Shown piece by piece: positions 1-8,062 of a DNA stretch of 64,000 bases (positions are counted from its first letter, which is position 1; every line of letters starts with the position of its first letter). This stretch comes from Marinomonas profundi (GTDB lineage Bacteria; Pseudomonadota; Gammaproteobacteria; Pseudomonadales; Marinomonadaceae). Made by a program: the position numbers and the translations under genes. Where the stretch lies: assembly GCF_020694005.1 (NCBI RefSeq), contig NZ_CP073013.1:620001-684000 (forward strand), written 5' to 3'. Under the pieces are notes generated by a model. That model was given only the letters and a program-made list of their open reading frames with translations, was not told the DNA's origin and searched no databases.

Positions 1-976
1 CATCCCATGCGTTTAAACCAATTTGCAAGGCACGCGGATCGGCATTACCAATGTCTTCTGAGGCAATAGCGAGCAAGCGGCGCGCAATATACAAAGGATC
101 ACAACCTCCGTCGAGCATGCGCGCCATCCAATACAAGGCACCATCAGGCGAAGAACCACGAACAGACTTATGAAACGCCGAAATTTGGTCGTAAAACACA
201 TCGCCTTTACGATCAAAACGCCGCACACTGCCGCCCAGCACATCTTCAAGTTGCGCCTGTGTCACCTGACTTCCAGGCTCCACCAGATCCGACAAAATTT
301 CTAAAAAGTTGAGACCGCGACGAATATCCCCATCAGCGGCTTGCGCCAAAACAGACAAAAAATACTCGTCTATTTGAAGGCTATTTCCTTGAGAACCGTT
401 GGCAATACCTTTTTCATCGCTCTGCAAGGCACGAACCAACGCCTGCTTAATGTCGTCGGCGGTTGGCGTTTTTAAGCGATAAACACGCGCTCTCGACAAC
501 AAAGCAGAATTCAATTCAAAGGCCGGATTTTCCGTAGTGGCACCAATAAACAAAAAGGTGCCATCTTCAATAAAAGGCAAAAACGCATCTTGCTGAGACT
601 TATTGAAGCGATGCACTTCATCTACAAACAACACCGTCTGAGTGCCATTCATCATGCGCAATTGCTTGGCTTGATCAACCGCCGCACGAATCTCTTTTAC
701 CCCCGACATAACCGCCGATATCTCAATAAACTGCGCATCAAGCGCATGAGACAACAGCTTCGCAAAGGTGGTTTTACCCACGCCCGGCGGCCCCCACAGA
801 ATAAAAGAATGACAATGACCTGTTTCGACCATTCTGCGTAACGGCTTTCCCGGCCCCACCAAGTGCGATTGTCCGATATAATCATCCAAGCGGGTTGGTC
901 GCATTCTGGCCGCCAGAGGCTGATACGCCTCTGTTGGTATGGCTGAAAAAAGATTGTCCGAGAAAAGGTCTTTCAT
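1..976 (-). CDS. rarA: Replication-associated recombination protein A (AAA+ ATPase), 3' end cut by window
   Basis: RarA/MgsA is a cytoplasmic clamp-loader-like AAA+ ATPase that acts at stalled replication forks. About 325 residues are visible and the C-terminal part lies outside the window. After an N-terminal segment ending in [11 protein letters not shown], a Walker A motif GPPGVGKTT sits near residues 62-70, a Walker B FVDEVHRF near 117-124, and a sensor-1 GATTENP follows. The later LEILSDL and [17 protein letters not shown] segments are typical of the family. The ATG at 976 overlaps the lolA stop by one base (TAATG), so it is probably translationally coupled as the last visible gene of ftsK-lolA-rarA. 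Identification is secure. Confidence 0.95.
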   Translation of the reverse strand, partial: MKDLFSDNLFSAIPTEAYQPLAARMRPTRLDDYIGQSHLVGPGKPLRRMVETGHCHSFILWGPPGVGKTTFAKLLSHALDAQFIEISAVMSGVKEIRAAVDQAKQLRMMNGTQTVLFVDEVHRFNKSQQDAFLPFIEDGTFLFIGATTENPAFELNSALLSRARVYRLKTPTADDIKQALVRALQSDEKGIANGSQGNSLQIDEYFLSVLAQAADGDIRRGLNFLEILSDLVEPGSQVTQAQLEDVLGGSVRRFDRKGDVFYDQISAFHKSVRGSSPDGALYWMARMLDGGCDPLYIARRLLAIASEDIGNADPRALQIGLNAWD

Positions 977-1602
977 TACTGACCTTCTACAATCACATCC
1001 ACATTATCGGGCAAATCTAAAACAAAATTCTCTTTCGCCACGCCTTCATGTGTTTCAACATTTTTGAACTCAATCACCGTCGTCTGGCCTAGCGCGTCCA
1101 AAATACTCATGGCGCTAATCACTTTGTCACGGAATGATAAGGTCAAGGTTTGAAATAGGTCTTGGTCTTCTTTCGGCGCCAAACTGAATTTCTCTTTGCC
1201 TAACGCGGTTACCTCATAGTGCGGCAACACTTCTGCAGCAGGCTGCCCCAACAAGGCCGCTGGGGAATTCCCCACCGCACCAGACAAAGGCTTTTTGGTT
1301 GCTTGCTCTAAATCCACATCCCAGACGGTAATATATTTACCATCAGAAATAATCCGTTGCGCAAAGGGTGTCACACTGTCCCAAACAAACTGATTAGGCT
1401 TCGCCAGTAAGAAAATCCCTTCGCTGACTTGCAACTGCTTGCCTTTTTCATCGTAAGTCACTTGGCGAAATTCCCCTTCAATATTGCGGTTCATTTCCAA
1501 CAAATTTTCAATGTTATTTATGGCGTCTTCAGCCTGTACGGTCACAGACTGAAACGCGAGAACAACCCCAAGCACCGTAATGGCGATCAATTTATTTAAC
1601 AA
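976..1602 (-). CDS. lolA: Outer-membrane lipoprotein carrier protein LolA
   Basis: LolA is the periplasmic chaperone that takes lipoproteins from the LolCDE transporter to LolB at the outer membrane. The chosen TTG start gives 208 residues (E. coli about 203) beginning MLNKLIAI, a clean signal peptide cleaved after VTVQA, with a GGAG ribosome site 7 bases upstream. The longer GTG-started frame (to 1659) would put unrelated residues ahead of the signal peptide and runs into a repeat element, so I reject it. The mature protein has the LolA features [21 protein letters not shown] and the C-terminal VIVEGQ. It lies between ftsK and rarA, the usual gammaproteobacterial order. Confidence 0.93.
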   Translation of the reverse strand: MLNKLIAITVLGVVLAFQSVTVQAEDAINNIENLLEMNRNIEGEFRQVTYDEKGKQLQVSEGIFLLAKPNQFVWDSVTPFAQRIISDGKYITVWDVDLEQATKKPLSGAVGNSPAALLGQPAAEVLPHYEVTALGKEKFSLAPKEDQDLFQTLTLSFRDKVISAMSILDALGQTTVIEFKNVETHEGVAKENFVLDLPDNVDVIVEGQ

Positions 1603-1639
1603 AATATTTCTCCACAAAAAACAATATAAATCAGCCCAT

Positions 1640-1698
1640 TGTAGGCTAAATAACGTCACACGCCTGATAACGGTCGTCCCTCCCTCATCAGGCCTACA
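1640..1698 (-). repeat. 59-bp REP-like palindromic element, copy 1
   Basis: The element has 7-bp terminal inverted repeats (TGTAGGC / GCCTACA) and an inner GCCTGAT / ATCAGGC pair that can form a hairpin with an 18-base loop. It has the same length and spacing as copies at 1893, 7780, 58353 and 58435. The outer flank carries the shared AAATCA-CCCAT tail. It resembles enterobacterial REP/BIME units. Confidence 0.85.
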
Positions 1699-1719
1699 AA
1701 ATCATGCAACCACCAAAAC

Positions 1720-1774
1720 GTAGGCCGGATGAATCGAGGTACGAAGATGTAATCCGGCGTTTAATGATGCCCTA
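1720..1774 (+). repeat. Diverged REP-like element
   Basis: GTAGGCCGGATGA opens the unit and GCCGGAT (1724-1730) pairs with ATCCGGC (1752-1758). The end reads GCCCTA rather than GCCTACA. The stem is the GGAT variant also seen in copy 2 at 1893. Confidence 0.55.
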
Positions 1775-1892
1775 TGAAAACAAATCCGCACAAAACCACC
1801 GCCATCAACATCACACGGCACACGGCACACGACAAATCTCGTCTTGTCGGGCTAAAGCCACGACCTACAAAACCCTATGTAAATCAAACAAT

Positions 1893-1951
1893 TGTAGGCT
1901 AAATAACGTCACACGCCTGATAACGATCGTCCCTCCCTCATCCGGCCTACA
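1893..1951 (-). repeat. 59-bp REP-like palindromic element, copy 2
   Basis: Same length, termini and internal layout as copy 1. One inner arm reads GCCGGAT instead of GCCTGAT, which weakens its pairing with ATCAGGC by a mismatch. Confidence 0.85.
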
Positions 1952-2079
1952 AAATCATGCAACCGCCACCAAAACCGCATAAACCAAAAACGTAGGCCGG
2001 ATGAATCGGAAACCACCGCCATCAACGTCACACTGCACATTACGCTCCGCTCATGATGCCCTACAAAAAACTGATTCTG

Positions 2080-4839
2080 TTATTCAGGAATCAAAATATC
2101 GCGCTGTCCATTGGTGCCCATTGGGCCCACTAACCCCGCCGCTTCCATCGCTTCCACTAAGTTGGCCGCTCTGTTGTAGCCTATTTTAAGGCGACGCTGA
2201 ATAGACGAGATAGACGCTTTACGCGTTTCAATGACAATTTTTACCGCTTCATCATACAGTGCATCTTTATCTTCATCGCCACCGTCCGTCATCAGGTCTT
2301 CAGGATTCATCACCACATCCTGAATGTAATCTGGCTCACCGCGCTGTTTCCATTCTTCCACCACGGCGTGCACTTCTTCATCGGACACAAACGCGCCATG
2401 CACACGAATAGGCGTCGGTAACCCAGCGGGCAGATACAACATATCCCCCATACCCAACAATTGATCGGCGCCACCTTGGTCGAGAATCGTCCGGGAATCG
2501 ATTTTCGAAGACACCTGAAACGCCATACGCGTTGGAATATTGGCCTTGATTAAACCGGTAATAACGTCCACAGAAGGTCGCTGCGTCGCCAAAATCAAAT
2601 GAATGCCAGCGGCGCGAGCTTTTTGCGCAATACGGGCAATCAGTTCTTCGACTTTTTTCCCCACTATCATCATCATGTCAGCGAATTCGTCAACAATGAT
2701 AACGATATAAGGCAAAGGCTCTAAATGCGGCACGGTGCGCGCCACGCCCTCTTCTGAAAACATCGCCATTTCGGGCTGCCACAATGGATCTTGAATGGGT
2801 TTGCCTGCTTCGATTGCATCGCGTACTTTTTTGTTATAACCCGCAATGTTTCGCACGCCCAATTTAGACATCAGCTTGTAACGACGCTCCATCTCATCAA
2901 CAGACCAACGCAAGCCATTGGCGGCGTCTTTCATGTCGGTAATCACTGGCGTCAACAGATGCGGAATGCCTTCATAGATCGATAATTCCAACATTTTGGG
3001 GTCAACCATGATCATCCGCACTTCGTCGGGTGTCGATTTTAACAACATGCTTAAAATCATCGCGTTCACCCCCACCGATTTACCCGAGCCCGTGGTACCG
3101 GCAACGAGCACGTGAGGCATTTTGGCCAAATCCACCACCACAGGCTCACCGGATATATCATGACCCAGCGACAACGTCAGCGGCGAAGAAGATCTATCAT
3201 AAGCGTCGCAATTAATCACTTCGGCAAAATACACGGTATCGCGCACCTGATTGGGAATCTCTATCCCTATGGTGGATTTACCGGCAATCACTTCCACCAC
3301 ACGCACGCTCATCACGCTCAACGAGCGAGCAAGGTCTTTGGCTAAATTGGTAATTCGGGACACTTTTACACCGGGCGCCGGCTGAATTTCAAAACGGGTA
3401 ATCACCGGCCCGGGATTCACTTCCACCACATCGGCTTTAACGCCAAAGTCTTGTAAGCGCTGCTCTAATAATTCTGACAAGGCCAACAATTCATCTTCCG
3501 AATAGCCGCCTTGCTTGGGTTTAGGGGTGGTTAATACTGAGCGGTCTGGCAAAGAATAGCTTTCTACTTTGCGATTGTTTTCCACTTCATCCGCATAAGG
3601 GCCACCCAGAGAATCGAGCTGTTTGGCTTCAGATAGAGTACGAAAGGCGGGTTTGTGCGCCGCCGGAATGCTTGCCAAATCGTCCTGTTGAAACAAGATC
3701 GCATCGGCTTGCTCTTTAGAGAGGCTAGTAGGCGCTACATTTTGCTCTTGTTGAACTGGCTTCGCCATGGCGGTCGGTTTAGTTTGAGTCGTTTTGTCTT
3801 CTACTCGGTCATCGCGCTTGGCTGACCAAGATTCCTCAATATAAAGCGTATCGCCAAAATCAACGTCTTTATCATCAAAGGATAAGCCATCGACAGACAA
3901 ATCGTCCAAACCATCAAACGCGGGCTCTTCATGAACCATAGGTGAATCATCAGTGGACGCCTCGTTCTTCTTCATACGCTTTGAGCGGGAAAACAAGGCA
4001 GACAAACGGAACTTGGCTTTTTCGCCTTCTTCGTCACTCTCACCCTCATTCTCAGAAAGGGCATTTCCAGTATGAGCGTCTTCGAGTAAAGTTTTGTCCA
4101 CTTTTGTCACTGGGGCGGTTGACGTCTCAGTCAGCGTATTTCGTCTTTTACGAACAATCGCTGGCTCTTGCACTTCATCGGCAAACAAGTCAGCTATGTC
4201 AGCCTGTTTATTGGCTTTTGCCGCGCGACGGTCGGCCCATTTTTGGCGCATAAACATTACCAACTTATAAGCGCTTTCGCCCAGACGATCCATCAGATTC
4301 AGCCAGTGTAACTGAGACAACAGCGTAAAGGACAAAATCACCAAGGCCAAGCTCACCAAGGTCGCGCCGTCATAGCCAATAAAGCCATACAACAATGCCC
4401 CCAAACCTTGGCCCAATATACCGCCTGTACCATACTGTAATGAAGGCTCGCCCACCGTGTGTAAAAAGCACAACACCGAACCAAAGGACAAATACAGTAT
4501 ACTGCCAATAGTGCAAAGCAAGGCGTTATTGAGAGGCAACAAGGAGTGCGGGTTACGCCAGATAATAATCGCCACCCAAAAAAACAACACAGGCAAAGAA
4601 TAAAACAAAGAACCGAAAAAGCCAGACGTCAAATCGGCAATAATAGCGCCTATCGGCCCCATAGAATTTTGAACCGCGCCACCGCTACCAGAATAAAACC
4701 ACCCTGCGTCGGCGGGGCTATAGCTATAAGTCGCTAAGGCGAAAAAGAATAAAATTAATAAAGCCGCAATAAATGCCGCTTGCTTGGCAAACAGTTCCCA
4801 AATTGGTGATCGTACCGACTCACTCATTTCTTCTGACAA
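2080..4839 (-). CDS. ftsK: DNA translocase FtsK
   Basis: FtsK is the septal DNA pump that clears the chromosome from the closing division plane and activates XerCD at dif. The 919 residues show four N-terminal membrane segments within about the first 175 residues, an acidic low-complexity linker (about 200-420), and the motor domain with Walker A GTTGSGKS near 581-588 and Walker [14 protein letters not shown]. The C-terminal winged-helix gamma domain, which reads KOPS sequences, includes [19 protein letters not shown]. The start is TTG at 4839 with AGGAAGG about 7 bases upstream; the in-frame ATG at 4827 lacks a good site. It is shorter than E. coli FtsK (1329) because the linker is short, as in Pseudomonas. 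Confidence 0.96.
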   Translation of the reverse strand: MSEEMSESVRSPIWELFAKQAAFIAALLILFFFALATYSYSPADAGWFYSGSGGAVQNSMGPIGAIIADLTSGFFGSLFYSLPVLFFWVAIIIWRNPHSLLPLNNALLCTIGSILYLSFGSVLCFLHTVGEPSLQYGTGGILGQGLGALLYGFIGYDGATLVSLALVILSFTLLSQLHWLNLMDRLGESAYKLVMFMRQKWADRRAAKANKQADIADLFADEVQEPAIVRKRRNTLTETSTAPVTKVDKTLLEDAHTGNALSENEGESDEEGEKAKFRLSALFSRSKRMKKNEASTDDSPMVHEEPAFDGLDDLSVDGLSFDDKDVDFGDTLYIEESWSAKRDDRVEDKTTQTKPTAMAKPVQQEQNVAPTSLSKEQADAILFQQDDLASIPAAHKPAFRTLSEAKQLDSLGGPYADEVENNRKVESYSLPDRSVLTTPKPKQGGYSEDELLALSELLEQRLQDFGVKADVVEVNPGPVITRFEIQPAPGVKVSRITNLAKDLARSLSVMSVRVVEVIAGKSTIGIEIPNQVRDTVYFAEVINCDAYDRSSSPLTLSLGHDISGEPVVVDLAKMPHVLVAGTTGSGKSVGVNAMILSMLLKSTPDEVRMIMVDPKMLELSIYEGIPHLLTPVITDMKDAANGLRWSVDEMERRYKLMSKLGVRNIAGYNKKVRDAIEAGKPIQDPLWQPEMAMFSEEGVARTVPHLEPLPYIVIIVDEFADMMMIVGKKVEELIARIAQKARAAGIHLILATQRPSVDVITGLIKANIPTRMAFQVSSKIDSRTILDQGGADQLLGMGDMLYLPAGLPTPIRVHGAFVSDEEVHAVVEEWKQRGEPDYIQDVVMNPEDLMTDGGDEDKDALYDEAVKIVIETRKASISSIQRRLKIGYNRAANLVEAMEAAGLVGPMGTNGQRDILIPE

Positions 4840-4916
4840 AACACGCCTTCCTATTTTATGCTAATCAAACCACACCACGCTCCATCCAGCGGAGCCACAA
4901 GTTGGCTAAGCTTACC

Positions 4917-4947
4917 ATAAAAAAAGCCAACCCAAAGGGCTGGCTTT
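4917..4947 (-). terminator. Rho-independent terminator for the porin-like gene
   Basis: AAAGCCAACCC and GGGCTGGCTTT form an 11-bp stem with one mismatch around an AAA loop. Read on the minus strand the stem is followed by a run of seven T. It lies downstream of the gene ending at 5002. Confidence 0.8.
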
Positions 4948-5001
4948 CGCTTTAACTTGTAAAGGTGTTCTCATTTTCAGAGAATGCCTTTAGGGAAAAT
5001 C

Positions 5002-5856
5002 TTAGAAGAAAGTTTTTACACCAACGATAGTACGTTCTTTAGCATCACCAACTAGATCACCATTGTAGTTTTTCACGTAGTAAGTCAAATCACCAGATAC
5101 ATATTCACCAATGAAGTAAGTGCCATCTTGCTCTTTTTCTAGCTCGTTAGAGTATTCTAGCGTTAGAGTCAAAGCATCAGTGGCCGCAAAAGCAAAAGAG
5201 GTTGTCATTTTCTCAACATCTGTTGTTGTACCTGAACCTTCTTCACCTACACCGTAGTTTAAAGACACAGTAAAAGGACCAGAAACTGTCTGCATACCTA
5301 CGTTGATTGCATTAGCATCGCCTACAACACCACCAGAAATACCGGCTTTAATAACACCAAAATCTTTCACATAAGACGCAGCAAAACCAATATCAGAGTC
5401 TTCTGTAGTAGTTGATTGAGTAGCTTCTAGTGCAACAGTCAATTCTGGAGATACTTTATAACGAATACCTGTGTCATCTGTATCACTTGTTGAACTTAAG
5501 CCAACACCATCGAAAAGCTCATCCATACCGAAGAAAGAACCAGTTGCTACTGAACCATCAAAGCTACCGAAAGACACAGCACCTTGTTTCACATACAGTT
5601 TTTCCATAAGGATCTCTGTACTTTCACTACCGTTACTTCTTATTTCAAGCTCAGCGTAAACCACGCCCGTATCAACGTGAAGCTCAAGCTCACCTAGATC
5701 AGTACCATCAGCCGAATCGCTAGTATCATTAGTGTAGCTAACGTATTCAACACCAGCTTCACCTGTGATAACAGCTTCAGCAGCGAAAGTGGCAGTAGAA
5801 ACAGCAGCCGCAACAGCAGATACTGCAAACACAGAAGCAAGTTTAATCGCTTTCAT
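5002..5856 (-). CDS. Porin-like outer-membrane beta-barrel protein
   Basis: The 284-residue product has a signal peptide (MKAIKLASVFAVSAVAAA..., cleavage near ATFAA) followed by alternating polar and hydrophobic short strands, acidic loops rich in Ser, Thr, Asp and Gly, and a C-terminal GVKTFF ending in phenylalanine, the usual signature for BamA-dependent barrel insertion. It is short for a general porin (300-400 residues), so it may be a smaller channel or a porin relative. A strong GGGGAA ribosome site precedes the ATG and a terminator follows, so it is a single-gene unit that is probably well expressed. The substrate cannot be inferred. The family assignment rests on overall character, not on a diagnostic motif. 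Confidence 0.75.
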   Translation of the reverse strand: MKAIKLASVFAVSAVAAAVSTATFAAEAVITGEAGVEYVSYTNDTSDSADGTDLGELELHVDTGVVYAELEIRSNGSESTEILMEKLYVKQGAVSFGSFDGSVATGSFFGMDELFDGVGLSSTSDTDDTGIRYKVSPELTVALEATQSTTTEDSDIGFAASYVKDFGVIKAGISGGVVGDANAINVGMQTVSGPFTVSLNYGVGEEGSGTTTDVEKMTTSFAFAATDALTLTLEYSNELEKEQDGTYFIGEYVSGDLTYYVKNYNGDLVGDAKERTIVGVKTFF

Positions 5857-6469
5857 TCAAGATTCCCCTTTATATTATATTATGTGGCCTTGTAGACCTA
5901 TTGACTGATTTTCGTCTAACCAAGAAACGTTGCAAAATCAACGACTCAAGTATCTTAAAACCGATCAGTTTCACTTTTATGACAACCGCCAAAAAAGCAA
6001 ATCATCTTAGTTCCCAACACCGCATCCAATTTCATTTTCGAAATACCGTTTAGGACTGCATCGATTAAAACCAAGTTTTCCATTACTGGTCAAGCACTCC
6101 TTGCACTTTTTTTCTTTTTTTTTTCATTTTGCTCGCTTTTTTGAACAAAAAACACCCATTAAGGATGAAAAAGAACATTTTATTTAATTTATCCATGCAC
6201 ATTGCTAAGGATTGAGCACAACATTGTGTCAATAACTCGCAACACGAATGCTTTTTCGTCCTCATTGTGAATATCGGAAAGACTACCGATTTCTTTAATT
6301 TTTATAAACGCAAGCAGCAAAGTATTGTGTAAATTGTTTGTCTTTTTTCTGTCAGTTTTTCTCATTAGTAAGTTTTTAAAGAAAAAAGCCCTCATCAGCG
6401 TTAAAATAGCCAGCAAGAGTGCAGGCCAACAACACGATACCAAGCAGGAATAACAAGGAAATTACATCA
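5857..6469. other. AT-rich intergenic region with no supported gene
   Basis: This 613-base gap separates the divergent porin-like gene and aat and must hold both promoters. It is AT-rich, with a long T-rich tract near 6108-6126. Two minus-strand frames of 60 and 84 codons overlap here, but they are lysine/phenylalanine rich, have no good ribosome sites and no recognisable domain, so I do not call them. No repeat element is present. Confidence 0.5.
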
Positions 6470-7210
6470 ATGCCCGACACCGCCCACGATTCGCAAGAAC
6501 TGATTCTGCTTTCCGCATCGCCTTATGACACACCAGACCCACATAAAGCCCTGCAAGACCCTGAGGGATTGGCCGCCGTCGGTGGAGACCTTTCAACCAC
6601 TCGATTAATTCACCTATACAGTAAAGGTTTTTTCCCTTGGTTTAGTGAGCTGGACCCCATTCTGTGGTGGCACCCAGAACAACGCTGCACACTCAAACCG
6701 TCCCATTTTCATGCTTCAAAATCGCTTAAAAAGGCCCTTAAAAAAACCACATGGCACTGCTCTGTCAACCAAGCATTTGAACGCGTCATTTATCATTGCT
6801 CCGCCTTGCGCGAGGACAAAGAAGGCACTTGGATTTCCTCGGACATCAAACGAGCCTACACCGCATTGCACAAACTTGGCTACGCACATTCGATTGAAGT
6901 TTGGCAAGATAATCAACTGGTTGGCGGCTTTTATGGCATCGCAATGGGCAACATGTTCTTCGGCGAATCTATGTTTTCGCTCGTTCCCAATGCTTCAAAA
7001 ATAGCCCTACAACAATTTTGTGTTTTAGCTGAAAAATGCGATATAGAACTGATTGATTGCCAGGTCGAGTCCAAACACCTACTGTCGCTGGGTGCAGAAT
7101 TAATGCCGCGAGCGCTATTTTCTGACACGCTATCTCGACTCATTCCCACGACAACGACCAATCCCACACTGCTTTCTATCGGGGAAAAAGCACAAAAGCA
7201 GCCGATTTAG
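6470..7210 (+). CDS. aat: Leucyl/phenylalanyl-tRNA--protein transferase
   Basis: Aat transfers Leu or Phe from aminoacyl-tRNA to N-terminal Lys or Arg of proteins, creating N-degrons that ClpS delivers to ClpAP; clpS and clpA lie close by. The 246 residues contain the family hallmarks GLAAVGGDLS, YSKGFFPWF, ILWWHPEQR and MFFGESMFS, and the C-terminal DCQVESKHLLSLGAE. I start at the ATG at 6470, which has AAGGAA 9 bases upstream and gives near the E. coli length (234); the GTG-started frame at 6419 adds 17 residues without a ribosome site. The C-terminal 30 residues are a low-complexity extension. Confidence 0.95.
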   Translation: MPDTAHDSQELILLSASPYDTPDPHKALQDPEGLAAVGGDLSTTRLIHLYSKGFFPWFSELDPILWWHPEQRCTLKPSHFHASKSLKKALKKTTWHCSVNQAFERVIYHCSALREDKEGTWISSDIKRAYTALHKLGYAHSIEVWQDNQLVGGFYGIAMGNMFFGESMFSLVPNASKIALQQFCVLAEKCDIELIDCQVESKHLLSLGAELMPRALFSDTLSRLIPTTTTNPTLLSIGEKAQKQPI

Positions 7211-7436
7211 CACAACAATAGACAAGATAAACCCACAACTAAATTTGCCTTACGCGATGTTTTTAGGCAAAATACGCTCGACTAAAATTCAGGCGTTGCT
7301 AGACGTAAGCATAATTTAGCATTTAACTGACAAAAGTAGCGCTTAATTTGCCGAAAGAGAAAATGCACTTCTCTTTATCTGCAGACCTCAGAGTCGGCGT
7401 TTACTAAATGCAAGCTAATACCATAGGACACATATT

Positions 7437-7655
7437 GTGGCAAAAGAAGAAGGCTTAGAAATGGAAGGCACTATCATTGATACGTTGCCTAATACCATGT
7501 TCCGTGTCGAATTAGAAAACGGACACGTCGTTATCGCACATATCTCTGGAAAAATGCGTAAAAACTATATTCGTATTTTGACTGGCGACAAGGTAAAAGT
7601 AGAGTTAACACCTTACGATCTTTCAAAAGGCCGTATCGTTTACCGCGCACGTTAA
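7437..7655 (+). CDS. infA: Translation initiation factor IF-1
   Basis: IF-1 binds the ribosomal A site with IF-2 and IF-3 during initiation. The 72-residue OB-fold protein matches the family end to end ([46 protein letters not shown]). Translation begins at GTG with AGGA upstream. It follows aat by 226 bases with no gene between them, and a very strong terminator follows, so it is transcribed alone or with aat. In Pseudomonas an arginyltransferase gene (ate/bpt) usually lies between aat and infA; it is not here. Confidence 0.97.
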   Translation: MAKEEGLEMEGTIIDTLPNTMFRVELENGHVVIAHISGKMRKNYIRILTGDKVKVELTPYDLSKGRIVYRAR

Positions 7656-7692
7656 TTTAAGTGGCTGATAAAACAGCTTAACTTAAAAAAAT

Positions 7693-7731
7693 GACATAAA
7701 AAAACCGGACCCAGTCCGGTTTTTTTATGTC
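7693..7731 (+). terminator. Perfect 18-bp bidirectional terminator after infA
   Basis: Two 18-base arms (7693-7710 and 7714-7731) pair perfectly around a CCA loop. The core GTCCGG is flanked by A7 and T7 tracts, so it should work in both directions, ending infA on the plus strand and possibly long clpA transcripts on the minus strand. Confidence 0.92.
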
Positions 7732-8031
7732 GCTAAACGACTTCTGTCGATCTACAAAACCCAATATAAATCAACCCATTGTAGGCTAAATAACGCCACA
7801 CGCCTGATTACGGTCGTGCCTCCCTCATCAGGCCTACAAGACTTATCCAACCTTCGCTAAACGATTTCTGTCGATCTTGTAGGTCATGCTTTAGCGCGTC
7901 AAGGGTTTTGGTTTGGTGTTATCGGGCTTTTGTCGGGCTAAAGCCACGACCTACAAAACCCAATATAGATCAACCCATTGTAGGCTAAATGACGTAGGAG
8001 CAAGAATGTCACACTGACACCTTGCCCCTTG
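7732..8031. repeat. Repeat mosaic between infA and clpA
   Basis: No gene is visible. The stretch is built of short repeats: one full 59-bp element (7780-7838), a CCAACCTTCGC segment also seen near 36543 and 46707, two TGTAGGTCG-family hairpins (near 7880 plus orientation and 7928-7953 minus orientation), and a truncated 59-bp element (7979-7995) that stops after TGTAGGCTAAATGACG. E. coli has tRNA-Ser (serW) between clpA and infA; I see no cloverleaf here. Confidence 0.75.
7780..7838 (-). repeat. 59-bp REP-like palindromic element, copy 3
   Basis: Full-length copy with TGTAGGC / GCCTACA ends, flanked on the left by the shared TAAATCAACCCAT tail. Confidence 0.85.
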
Positions 8032-8062
8032 AGAAGAAGTGGTTTAATGAACCACTTCTTCT
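8032..8062 (-). other. 13-bp inverted repeat spanning the clpA stop codon
   Basis: AGAAGAAGTGGTT (8032-8044) and AACCACTTCTTCT (8050-8062) pair perfectly around a 5-base loop. The right arm encodes the last ClpA residues (EEVV) and the stop codon falls at the loop edge. No T-run follows on the minus strand, so it may be a 3' mRNA stabiliser or weak terminator rather than a standard intrinsic terminator. Confidence 0.7.

Larger units (their letters stand above)
1603..2079. other. Gene-free repeat cluster between ftsK and lolA
   Basis: This 477-base gap holds no convincing gene. It contains two full 59-bp elements (1640, 1893), a diverged relative at 1720-1774 with a GCCGGAT / ATCCGGC pair, a half copy beginning near 1991, and one TGTAGGTCG-family hairpin near 1848-1870 (read on the minus strand). 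The open frames here are made of repeat sequence. Because ftsK, lolA and rarA are all on the minus strand, the cluster separates ftsK from lolA and may affect read-through or mRNA stability. Confidence 0.75.

Noticed and set aside
1704..2189. Plus-strand open frames of 92 and 62 codons between lolA and ftsK
   Set aside because: They are composed of intergenic repeat elements and the antisense of ftsK, without ribosome sites.
6083..6443. Two overlapping minus-strand frames (60 and 84 codons) upstream of aat
   Set aside because: Biased AT-driven composition (Lys/Phe/Leu), no ribosome site, no family resemblance.
7656..8043. Possible tRNA-Ser gene between infA and clpA, by analogy with E. coli serW
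   Set aside because: No acceptor, anticodon or T-loop pattern can be found; the gap is repeats and a terminator.
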